Origin: Hoplostethus atlanticus
Lineage: Eukaryota > Chordata > Actinopteri > Trachichthyiformes > Trachichthyidae
Direction: 5' to 3'
Assembly: GCA_034670405.1 (NCBI GenBank)
Contig: JAXDDX010000001.1
Location: 6,009,501-6,073,500, forward strand
DNA length: 64,000 nt
Shown: positions 34,290 to 45,672 of the stretch, in pieces
How the letters are laid out: the number at the start of each line of letters is the position of its first letter
Position numbering within the stretch: position 1 is the stretch's first letter
The notes under the pieces: model-generated
Told to the model about the DNA's origin: nothing
The model's database searches: none
Seen by the model: the letters and a program-made list of their open reading frames with translations, nothing else
Program-made: the position numbers and the translations under genes

Positions 34290-36997
34290 ATGGAGTGCCC
34301 TCATCTGAACTCAAACGTATGCTTTACCGTCGATTCCTCTAGGTTCCCTAATGGTACTCCGTCCTCCTGGTGCTGCAACGGTGAGAGAAATTAATATCTG
34401 GCTTTGTGTTTGCTGGAGAGCTAAAATTAATTGTGAAGTACAAACATAAATATTTCTGTAATAAATATGTAGATCCCAGGCCCATGTCTGTGACTGACAT
34501 TGATAGTTTTCATCTAGGGCTGCTAACGTAGATAGCTACCTGTAACGTTAACGTCAACAGCAGGTCTATAGCTTTGGGATATCATAACGTTACTACGTAG
34601 TTCTACACCTACCTCATGTGAGAGAATACTCCCTTCACAAACAATTCAAAACATTAACTTGTTTAATAGTCACCGGTCAACGATTAGAACAGCAGAGCAT
34701 GCCTAACTTCTTCTTTCATATCCAGTTTGCAGATCTAATAAAAGTCCATGGGTTTGCCTTACCTGTCTGATTGTGCATTGTGGAAGGTAACTGTTAGCTA
34801 CTGTTTTGTTTGTCAATAAATCTATACTCTGAAACATGCATGCCACACTAGTAAGTGAAATAATACACTAAATATAATTTGCCTGTTACCTTTTTATAAA
34901 TACTTTTTGTAGTGTGTTCTAAAGTAATCTCTTTCTGTAAAGATATGTAAATGGACATGCAAAGAAACACTTTGAGGACAGTCAAGTCCCTGGCAATAGC
35001 CAGAAGAGGGGTGAGAAGCAGGAGAAGGAGAAAACCCATCATTCTGTCTGCATGGACTGCAGCACCTACAGCATATTTTGGTGAGTGGACTTAATAAGGA
35101 GCCATCTCAATTAATGAGCTATGTCTCTGCTTTGAACACTGTGAAAGGCACAATCATAAAAAAGCAACAGCCAGAGGCTTGTAATACTGTGATCATATGA
35201 ACTGTTCTGTTTTTATTTATTTATTTATTTTTAGCAGAAATCCATTACTTTACTAGTGATCCCACATTCTTCTCTCCATTTGCCTCAAGATTTTGTCTCA
35301 ATAAGGCAACATGCCACATTGGAACACTGGTGTAAACTACAACCAAAGAGGTTTCGAATCAGATTTTTTTCCCCCCCAAGCTATCTCCAAAAATAGTTTT
35401 GGAAAATCTGTTCTTGTTCACCTATGTTCAAATGTGGCTTGCTGCCCCATTGAGACAAAATGCAGATGCATTTTTAAATGTTTACTGTGGTTATAATGCC
35501 AGGTGTGAATGGGGTTAAAGTTTCAATCCATTATGTGTTCAGAGATATGTATTGTATGTCTATGTGTCTTGGAGTTGATTTATGTGGATTTATAGTTACA
35601 GATGTGATGACTTTGTTGTCAATGACACCAAACTTGGACAGGTGCAGAAGGTGAGAGAGCATCTTCAGAGTTTGGAAAAGTAAGTACTGATTCTACGATT
35701 AAAGTCTTTATTCTCAATATTAGTCATCATATTTGTTTTTATATTTACTGTCTTAGATTTTGAATCTTATAATTAGCTATGCCAAATGTGAATTCATAAT
35801 AATTAAAAATTAGCGTAATTGTTGGATAGTTTCACAATTCTTGACATAAATCTTTCAACAAAGGGCATGATAAGGCTTCTTTGCCAAAAAATCTGCTATT
35901 AATGAAGATTAAGTAAAATTCTTCACAGCAGTGAAGGCTAGGTAAACGTTTTCAGATAAAACAATTTTTCTCTTACAGCTCAGCATTGACTGGTGACAGA
36001 CAAAGGAAAAGGAAACTTCTGGAAAGTCCAACTGTAAACATCAAAGTGTTAAAAGGCAATGTAAGTGCCAAAATATCATGTATGTTTTCAATTTTAACAA
36101 TAATAAAAGTGATGTCAATCCACAGGTGAGTTCTTCATTACAAACAAAGGACACAAAAGTACTCAAAAATGTCCTACAAGTGTATATCCACGCTGCAAGT
36201 GCACGCCTTTCTCACAGTCATAGCAGAGTTTATGAATCTATATATATACTATGAGAAGAGCACTTGAGTTACTGTCACAAGCTTGAATCTCAGGGGATTA
36301 TTCTCAGTATAGTTAGGTAGAATAAAATAATTCTTTAGCATATCCAGTGTGTCAAGCGATCAAACAAACATCAATTATCAAATACTGTTAATACATTTTC
36401 CTTATTGCAGCGGCCCTTTGTACAGTTTTTTAAATGATTAGTGGTTGAATAAAAAATACATTTTTGTGCATTTCATATGTCTCTGGCAGGGTGGGACCAC
36501 AGGCCTATGTGCCACAGGCCTGCGGAACCTGGGCAACACGTGCTTCATGAATGCCATTCTGCAGTCCCTCAGGTAAGGATCTGCACTGAGGATGTGGTAT
36601 GTGGGTGGCCCATTGGGTTTGCAGTGTGGTTCAGTAGCTCTCTCCTAGGCAGACACCCCATGGCCAGTCATCCTTTCATAATGCAGTCTGGGGCATAGCC
36701 AGGGGATTAGGCCAGCTGCTTGGAAACCAGAGGCAGTCAAAGGCCTGATTTCCCAGCTAGCTTTCATATTGGCTGGTCCTTAAGAGCATTAATCAAGAGC
36801 CCCATAGACTTGTGGAGATAGTGCCGCTCTATATTAATAGGACGAAATTGGTTTATTTCCCACGTGTTTCCTTTGCAAACACAAGGTAATTCCCTCAAGT
36901 AACCTTCAGCACAGTCACAAGGGCAGTCAGTTGTTTATGGTTGTTTTCCCTCATGTACTGCATGTATTGCCTGTTTTTATGTTTGTTCTCAGTTGTC

Positions 36998-37028
<31 letters not shown>

Positions 37029-40000
37029 ACCAGGAAAATTTGTGTGTTTCTTTGACAGCAACATTGAGCAGTTCAGCTGTTCTTTCAAGGAGTTGCCAGC
37101 AATGGCACTACGCAGTGGTAAGACGGCAGGAAGAAGGATGTACCACACCCGCAGCCAAGGGGACAACAGTGTGTAAGGTCCTATTCCGGAGGAGGGACGA
37201 GCTATGTCACTGACTACATTGTTCTGTTTAATTGCTACATCACAGCAAGCATAAAATAGTTTAGAGACGTGAGCCAGATAAAGCATACCCCGCTAAGTAT
37301 GGGAGATTGTGCACATCCTTATGACCTTGTTGCTGGGGCAGTTAGAGTGAAACAATAATGGCAAAAATCTCAGTGGGGAAAATGTAATCACTTTAGTACA
37401 GCACATTCTACTTTTCTGTTCCTTGCTCCAATTCTGTCTTTACCATGACCTTGTTAGATTTGCACACATGGCAGCATTTTAACAATATCCTGGATAGCTG
37501 TGTTTGACTTTTAGATACTGGTAAATGTGAGAGTTTGCCTGACGATGTTTTGTAATTGATTTGCCTTTACTCAGAGTATGAGATGAGATATGCTGTGATG
37601 TAGATTGTGCCAAACTGTGCCGCATGCCAACAGGGTTTCTCTGTGTGTTTAATAGGTCGTTGGTGGAGGAGTTCAGGAAAACTCTGTGCTCCCTGTGGCA
37701 AGGGAGCCAGACCGCCTTCAGTCCAGACTCCTTATTCTATGCCATATGGAAAATCATGCCAAGTTTCAGGTATATCAGCATTGTATAGTCTTTAATTCTG
37801 GTTTGATGTTGTCTCCTTTGAATTAGATTTCCACGGTTAAGTTCATTATATTTAGCGGCACCCCCTTGCAAATCTATTTCTGAGCTGAGCATTTAATTTC
37901 TTCCCTGTTGACCTGTAAAATCTGTCTTTTCTGTGTCCAGGGGGTATCAGCAGCAGGATGCCCATGAGTTCATGCGTTACCTGCTGGATCACCTCCACAG
38001 GGAGCTCCAGGGTAGTTGCAACGGGGCGACCCATCCAGTCTCACCTCAGGGCGGGGTCAGACTCTCCACCTCAGGGGGCAAATGCTGCATGTGCGACACC
38101 CTAACTTTACTGATTTTTTTTTTCTGTCATTTGTGCCAGGTTGTGTGTGTATTTTTCTGTTTCAAGTGTCTTTTCTTCTGCACACGTGCAAAAGTCTACA
38201 GAGGCTTTAGAACACACTAGACAACGTTAACATTGTAGGAATCACGTGCTGTCACTCATCTGTGACATTGCTTATGAAGGTGTCTGTTTCCATTTGCTGT
38301 CCCAACACATCCACTTTGTTATGGGGTCTCGGTGTACATGCTTGGACTGGGCTTCCATATACCCAGTATATGAAGAGCTGCCCATTTGTCATTACATAAG
38401 ATCCCTGTGCATTTGACTTGGCAAAAGAACCTCATAGTTGGATAGGGAGCCCTCTCAGCAAGTGGATTTGGTGGGCTATTTCAATGGCACCTCTTTGTTG
38501 GGACTGGCTTGGTGGTTTGTGTTGGGGGAGATGGTGGTGCCATAGTCCTGATAGGAATGCCACCATATAGGAGAGAATAGATGGCTTTACATCTTGGCCA
38601 CGCTGGTGAAATGGTTGAGTGTACCAGTTACTAGTTAGTAATCATTCACTGGTCCACCCAAACTACCACACGCATGGGATATGATGTGTTCTTTTAAAGA
38701 TACTCAGTGTTACATTGAAACGTTTGTTGATTGTGTTGTAAAACTGCCCATGTTTGCCTTTGGTTCTTTTCAGAAATGGGACCGCCACTGTTGTCACATC
38801 TTTGTTTGGTGGCGTACTTCAGAATGAAGTCAACTGCCTGATATGTGGGACAGAGTCTCGGAAGTTTGACCCATTCCTTGGTAAGATTAAACTGCTGTTC
38901 GTCTTAGGCAGACTCCACTGGCTGATTAGGTACCGGTTCAGGATTCAGTTCCTGTCTTTTCCCCTGTAGATCTGTCTTTGGACATTCCCAGCCAGTTCAG
39001 ACAAAAGAGAAGTAAGGACCAGGAGCCTGGGCCTACTTGCACCTTACGTGGTACGTTCTGTTGCCCAGTGGTTGGGCAAATGACGTAGCAGATTTTTTTC
39101 TTACCCTCTAAATGTTTCCCAGTGGGATTCAGTATGAGCATTTAATGTGTGGTTGGTCTCTTTTTAGACTGCCTGCGTAGCTTCACAGACTTGGAAGAGC
39201 TTGATGAAACAGAGCTCTATTTGTGTCACAAGTGTAAAAAGCGACAGAAATCCACCAAGAAGTTCTGGATCCAGAAGCTTCCAAAGGTTGGAGATGAACC
39301 ATTCTCATTATATCACTGAATATAAAGACAGTTTACTCATTTGGTAACACTTGAAATTTGAGTGTTTTGATTTAATGTTCCCGATGGTAGGTTTTGTGTC
39401 TGCACCTGAAAAGGTTCCACTGGACAGCCTTTCTGAGAAATAAGGTAGATACCTATGTGGAGTTCCCAGTACAAGGCCTGGACATGAGGGGCTACTTACT
39501 GGAGGTGAGCAGAAAACAATATTGTAAGAAACCTAAAGGTAAAAGTCTGCAGCTTAGCACAATATTAAAATGTTGACTTGAGAATAAAATACCAGCACCA
39601 ACATTGTTTTGATTCTAAACCAATAGCTCAGAGGCCAACTGTGCTCTTGCAGTTTAGGTCTTTGTGTAATTGGCCACAGGATTGTGGGCTCCCATGGACA
39701 AAGAGAAGCTTAATTCTTTACCAATACCACAGTATACAAAGTCAATATTAAGGCAAAGTAATGAAATAACAACATGTTGTTTCATAATGTTTCTGTTCTT
39801 TCGCCACAAAGTCCACTTTAGAAAGAGTCATGGATTATAAGTGGAACTGGTGGTAATGGTCTAGTGGTGGTGTTATCTCAGAAACTAGAAATCCTTACCT
39901 ATACAGGTACCAAAGTAAAAGTAGTACTTAAATTCTCAATTCTTTAATTCTTTAAATTCTGGTAGAGAACTAATTGCAAAATATGTGTGCCATTACATCT

Positions 40001-42802
40001 TTTTTTGACAAGTAGATTATGACCTCAGACATCGTTCACAAATTTAATCCTTTGTGATGAAGGGAAGTGGTTGGGTGACTTCTTACAAAATCATAGGGTC
40101 AATACACAGATTTTGACAAATCACTAAAAATAATGCCACATTTCACATTCACGGTATCCGCCCTTTAATTGAAATGTCTTCAATCTTTAACAAAGCTTTT
40201 AAGTCTTACCTTTAACCTCTTCATGTAACTTGATTTCTTATGCAGTACTTATTAGACATTTGACTTAGTCAACACATGAAATGTCACTGTCTATAAGGTC
40301 CACATTGAGAGTTGGACACAAGCAGAGCAGCCACAGACGGCATGAACAAGAGACAATGTATATGTTATCATACAAGGTCTGTTTATATGCAGAAAATTAC
40401 AATATCTGCTTTGCAAAACTGGTGATTTAGTGAGACTGGAGTGTAATGTTACGTATCTAGCTGATGATAGCTTCATAGCCAATGCAGAGAGAAAAAAACT
40501 GGCTGGCTAGTCAGCAACCAGAGAAGAACACTGATTACCTCTGCCTGAGCAAAGATAAGCTAAATGTGGAAATTTAAATGCTAGTCTTAAAATTACAATG
40601 TGCTTTCCTACACACACACACACACACAAATGACTTGTAAAGGACCAAAAAATAATTTTCATCTTAATTTTCAATCAAGTTTTTGGTCTATTATACACAC
40701 CATATTTTAACTGCCTACATTATGCCTATTTCACAGAATTTCTGTCCTTGTAACTGTTTGGCTGTGAACGAACAAAGTTGATGACTATGATGCACGAAGA
40801 CTGATGTATGCATGATTCCTAAATGCTTCATGCTAGAGAAATCAAATTCTCCCCCCACTACACTAAAAAATACACTGATCAACCAGATAGTGGCGCTATA
40901 ACGAGTAGTGTTACATATTGGCCAATAAAGTTCCCAATAACCAGGTGAACTGTATAGCCTAGAATCTTTTTCCCCCCTCATATTTCCTCGCTCAACATTA
41001 ATCCATTGTACATACGCGTTTCATTTCTGTGTTGATCATTTTTCTGCCATTTTGAGTTTCAGGCAAAACCTCTGTTGCTATTTGTCCCCACAAAGTTGAT
41101 CCAACCTCTGGAAAATTTTGCACAGGCTTGACTTTACTTATTTGTTCACATAGAAATACCAGATTTTGCCTTTGCTCCTTATTAATAGGATAGCATTTTT
41201 TCATTCTCTTTCCACATGCTACAAAGCATACCCATCCACTCACTGGTGGAAAACATTTTTGTTTTGATAACTGGTTCCCCTAGCATTGAAATAAAATGCC
41301 ATGGAAACTTCATGAAAGTACTAACTAGGAAATTCTGGTAGAGAACTAATGTCAAAAATAAGATGCAATGGCACTTACAATGTGTAGCAGTAGTGATATT
41401 TAACAAAATGTATTATGCCTTCAGACATCTTTCACATATTTATGTCAAAAGTGACTTTTGAGCCCACAGTCTTTGAGCCCATTATTTAGTTTTATACTTC
41501 ATTTTACACTTATTGGTTAAGAACACTGTGATTTTGGCAGTAATACAGTACTTAGTCCAGAAGAGGAATTCTCAACCTGCAGTTTTGTGTTTACAGCCAG
41601 AGAATTCCTTACCAGAGAGTTGCCTGTATGATCTGGTTGCTGTGGTAGTGCATCATGGATCTGGGTGAGTAGATGTTTGTGTTGACTGGAACTGCTTTTG
41701 TCACCGAGATAATGAAATTAGCAGCTCGTCACCTACATGGCCAAAAGAAAAACGGAGCAAAAAAATATATAAACATTACCATCTGTCTGCCAGCTCTGCC
41801 TATTGTAGTTGGTTGTTAATCACGATGGCGGATATGTCACCCAATCTCTGCTCTAAATAATTCAGATCTATATTGTGGGAAAGCCTTGTGGACAGCTGCA
41901 ACATAAAAACTCATGTACCCGCTAGACAGTGAAAGGCATTAGATGGATGATGGATTTTTGCGTCATGTCCTGTCTCCCTGCATGCTCTACCCAGGCCCCA
42001 CCCCTTGCCTAAACTAACCAGAGTATTTTCTGTTGTTGTGAACGCATCCAAAATGGACATTGTCCGGTAGTGTGCTATATGTGTGGAAGGGCAACTCCGG
42101 TTAAAGTGCAGTCCTGATTCTCTGGAGAATATCCAAAGTGCATGTCTGAAAGAGGCTATACTGATACTGTTCATCAATCTGCTGCTGTTTTCCCCATTGG
42201 CCACTAAGTGGTGATATTGTACTGTTACTGCTGCAAGCTAAATATTATTCTCATTTTGTTGCTTTAAGCAATGTATTGAATGAAGGCAGGTAACAGAATG
42301 TGAGATCTCCATCTGTGTTCACAGGGTTGGGTCAGGACATTATACAGCATATGGTAACCACGAGGGCCACTGGTACCACTTCAACGACAGCACGGTGACT
42401 CTGACAGATGAGGACACAGTGAGGAAGGCCAAGGCCTACATCCTCTTCTATGTGGAGAAGCCTGGCAAGGTAGCTTTAGACAGGGCTGCCTTGGATAATG
42501 TAGCCACAGTCACGGACGGGGCTGCCCTGGAAATAGTTGCTCAGGACAGGGTTGCAGTAGAAATGGTAGCTACAGACAAGGTTTCGCTGGACATGCCAGC
42601 CTCACACAGGGTTGCCCTGAGCATGGGACCCCCAGCTAAGGCTGCATTGGAAAAGGTAGGCGAAGACATGGCTGTGTTGGATAAAGCTACCTTGGAGAAG
42701 ATGGAGAAGGTTGCAACAGATAGCGATACCTCAGATAAAGGTGTCTTGGAAAGAGCCGCCACAGAGAATGCTAGCCAAGCTGTACACCCTACTGTACAAT
42801 GA
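34290..42802 (+). CDS. usp3: Ubiquitin carboxyl-terminal hydrolase 3, complete
   Basis: Nuclear cysteine protease that removes ubiquitin from histones H2A and H2B, with roles in S phase and the DNA-damage response. Exons: 34290-34380, 34726-34786, 34943-35080, 35596-35679, 35979-36060, 36490-36572, 37059-37172, 37656-37769, 37941-38090, 38774-38880, 38970-39050, 39168-39286, 39391-39504, 41597-41664, 42325-42802. All 15 join in phase to give about 627 residues. The N-terminal UBP zinc finger runs from MECPHL through SSWCC, VCLTC, HCGRYVNGHAKKH and CMDC to YRCDDF. Catalytic Cys170 in LGNTCFMN, His474 in GSGHYTAY, and Asn489/Asp490 in HFND are intact. CysXXCys pairs are present in NCLICG and CHKCKKRQK. 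Human USP3 has 520 residues; the difference is an added C-terminal segment from about 515 made of 10-11 residue imperfect repeats, within the last exon. The exon 9 donor GTGCGA is weak but preserves the KCCING junction. Confidence 0.97.
36998..37025. repeat. (TA)n microsatellite
   Basis: AT-dinucleotide run in usp3 intron 6, ending about 35 bases before the exon 7 acceptor. Confidence 0.9.
39954..41444. repeat. Diverged direct repeat pair in usp3 intron 13
   Basis: Segments at about 39954-40048 and 41329-41444 share AAATTCTGGTAGAGAACTAA-type sequence, followed by TTATG(A/C)C(C/T)TCAGACATC and TTCACA(A/T)ATTTA. The copies are clearly diverged and about 1.38 kb apart: two copies of an old interspersed repeat, or a local duplication. 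Confidence 0.5.
42479..42694 (+). repeat. usp3: Coding minisatellite (30-33 nt units) in usp3
   Basis: Near-tandem units of 33 then 30 bases, each with a GACARGGYTGC-like start, encode about seven imperfect 10-11 residue units such as DRVAVEMVAT (543-552) and HRVALSMGPP (563-572). No unit carries a stop and the frame holds throughout. Confidence 0.8.
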
Positions 42803-43890
42803 TGCCTTCAGACTGTTATTGCCTCAGACAAGTTCTTAAGTCCATTTCTGCCTCACCTGAATCCAATTTCTCACAGTGCTTGATTTTAATTAGTTCGTTT
42901 CACATTTGATGTATGTGCAAGTGCTTTGTTTGTATGATGTTTTATGTATGACAGCCTCTTGTATAACTTGCTGCTTGATTTTGTTTTGATTTTTGTTTTG
43001 CATCTATTTCCTTGATGTCACATTCCTCAAATGAGGTTGACTTCTCCTAATGTAATAGATTCCAAAGGTGATCGTTTAAAATAATGGAGAATGCTTTAGC
43101 CTTGGAAAACCTCACTTGGTCCAATGTTAAGCCCAGACTGAAGAGATTCACATTTTGTGTCATTGTGATATTTTGATTTTTATATTGTTTATAATTTTTT
43201 TTAAGTTCCTAGTTGACTTTTGTATTTACCACCTCTAAACAACCTAGTAATGCACTTCTCCAGTTAGTAGGGGAGATTGTAGGCATTAGAATGTGATGGA
43301 TGTATTGATTGAAAAGTACTTACAGGGCTATAGAAAGTTGTTGTGACCTCTTGATCAGAACCAATGTGAACAGAGATGATCACCATTCTGAAAATGTGTT
43401 TCTGTCCTACATCTGTCTCTAGTCTTGAATTTATCATTTTATGTTGATCTGAATTGGTCTTGAAAAATTGTCCTTAAGAAACATGTAATGTTTGAAATCA
43501 GCCAATGTGGAAATGAAAGTTAGGTGGGAGAAACAATCTTTATTTCAAATGTTTATTGGAATTTGTGCATGTTAACAAATTTGTTTTCCTGCCATCCGCT
43601 GCCTTGCCCAAACCCAAACCCAAGACCACGGCACCCTCCTTCATAGTACCCAGCCCATCGCCACACCTCACCCTGACAACCTATATCAGCTAGGACAAGA
43701 CAAAAACATACTGAATTTTACGAAACAATCTTTTTTAAGCAGTTGAAATCTTGTTTGTTTAGCAGGTGCTAATGTCTTAGTCTAGTAATATTTGAAAGTA
43801 CTTGAATTGAAATGAATAGGGCCCAGTCGTCACCACAAGCCTTCTAAGGCAAAATCCATCCTCCAATAAAAACATACAGATGGAGTTTAT
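42803..43890 (+). other. usp3: usp3 3' UTR
   Basis: About 1.1 kb of T-rich non-coding sequence ending near AATAAA at 43865-43870. Confidence 0.5.
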
Positions 43891-44795
43891 TAGAGACTCA
43901 GTTTCTTTGATTCCTTCAGTGGGGTACGTGGTTGTTAAGTGACGTTGAAAAACATTGCTTTGGAAATTGTCCTACAGTTGATTGGTATTCACAGATGTGT
44001 GTTTAATCTGAAGTTTGAAGAGCAAGTAAATTAAGATGAAACAATTTAAGGGCAAATGGAAAGAAATTGTTAAAATGCAACAGCACTACTAGATCAGAAA
44101 AGAAAAGTATTATAAAGTTGCCAATTCTCTCAGCAGCTATAGCTGGATTTTATAGTTAACCTGTTTTCTATGTACAGTTTCTTTATATTCCTTGAGGACC
44201 TTTTATAAAGCAAAAAGCACTGAACTCAGAAATATGTAGACAGGGCTTAAGATATCAGTGCACCTATGGCATATGGCATATATGTGAGTGTGTGTTCTTG
44301 AACATACGTTGTCACATGAGTATGTAAGCTGGCAGATACATTGTCTTGCTAAACCCAGCGTCCATCAATCTGTTAGCGCTTGTAATAGAAAAGCGCCTCT
44401 GATATGTCGAACAACAACCTTTGAGGAGGGAGCAAATCTTTCAGCAAGGCTTTATGTTGTTTTCCTTTTCCCTCTAGCGAACATCTCCGCCCACACAAAC
44501 AACACATACGCACACACACACACACACAGGAGCTCCCCTCAGGACACGTGCCAGCCAGTCCGCCTTCTCGCTTAGGCAGGAACAAGCACTCCTGTATGTT
44601 AAGAAGGAACAGCTGCTCTTCCTAGCCTGCTCACAGGTGGCTGGCTGTGGGCTCGCAACTCTGTCCCCATTAAAGACACAAGTGGCTTTTTCTTTTTTCT
44701 TTTTCTTTTAGAGTTTAGGTCACTGCTGCTAATAAGCTCACTGTGCCCTGCGTTTCTAATGCTTTAGATGAGAGCTGCTCTCTGATAGGACGTTA

Positions 44796-44812
44796 TGACT
44801 CACAGTGAGTCA
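44796..44812. promoter_or_regulatory. Inverted pair of AP-1 sites
   Basis: TGACTCA at 44796-44802 and TGAGTCA at 44806-44812, separated by three bases, form a perfect palindrome around the spacer. About 0.86 kb upstream of the fbxl22 ATG. Motif evidence only. Confidence 0.4.
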
Positions 44813-45499
44813 CGGTACAGGCTGTAACCACCTTCCCTACATCGGGTTTAATAGACTGGTGATATCAAGTAGAGCTGGAAATAACTGCGGATGGGTACAC
44901 ACTGTGCAGTGTGGACTGTGATGAAATGGATACAACAGTATTTGTTTGTGTCATCTCAGAAGATCCTCTCAGCGCTGCACATGTACAATTTAAAGCACAC
45001 GTACTGAGTCATAGTTCACTGTTCAAGTTAAATAAGTGAAATAATTAGAGTAGGTTTTGTAATTGATTTATTATCCTAAGAGATGTATGGAGTATGGAGG
45101 GAAGCGCTGGTCCTAAAATGGGTCTCAGGGTTGTATAACGCTGTTGTAACACCAATCTTTGTGCTTTATATTTTTTAACTTCAGTAGAAATATTACATGC
45201 TCCTCTATGGGTTGAGAAACTCCTGCCACCCTTGATCTTATGAAACTCTGCATGGTGGTCAAGCTGAAAACAAGGCTGTTTTTCATTGTTCCTGTTTTTG
45301 TAGATACAAGGTTTCTACTTGATGGTGGCGATATGTAAGGCCCAAGATACATACTGTTAGCGAAGTAGACCAGGGCAGTGTAAACATCTGGCCCAGTCCA
45401 GTTGGCTGCTTGCCGCCTGTTGAGGGCCATATGACAGATGGAATGGGAGTGTTTGGCTCCACACACTCACATCTTTGACTGTACCGGCAGTTGTCTTCC

Positions 45500-45530
45500 T
45501 AAAATAGCCTCCACTCCACGGCCTTATATG
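45500..45530 (+). promoter_or_regulatory. fbxl22: Near-consensus MEF2 and CArG elements before fbxl22
   Basis: CTAAAATAGC (about 45500-45509) is close to a MEF2 site, and CCTTATATGT (45522-45531) is one base from a CArG box (CC, six A/T, GG). They lie about 140-170 bases before the fbxl22 ATG. Mammalian FBXL22 is enriched in heart and skeletal muscle, so such sites would make sense; neither is a perfect match. Confidence 0.3.
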
Positions 45531-45672
45531 TGCAGCCCTCCAGTGTGTGTCTAAGGAGGCATCATGTATCTAGGCCACACAATACAGACTCCAGGCTCAT
45601 TGTTGCTGTGTAACAGCAGGCCTGTCACTACCCCGAGGACGAGGCCTCTCTTTCTCTCTCGGTCGGCTCACC

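Larger units (their letters stand above)
43891..45672. other. Intergenic region upstream of fbxl22
   Basis: No coding exon seen. Contains a short (CA)n near 44511-44527, an inverted pair of AP-1 sites at 44796-44812, and muscle-type near-consensus sites at 45500-45530 close to the fbxl22 start. Confidence 0.45.

Noticed and set aside
40864-40900. Possible CTCF site near ATAGTGGCGCTA
   Set aside because: The spacing between AG and GGC is one base short of the core motif.
42541-42762. Minus-strand frame over the usp3 repeat
   Set aside because: Product of the repeat periodicity being a multiple of three; the plus-strand frame continues the usp3 exon.
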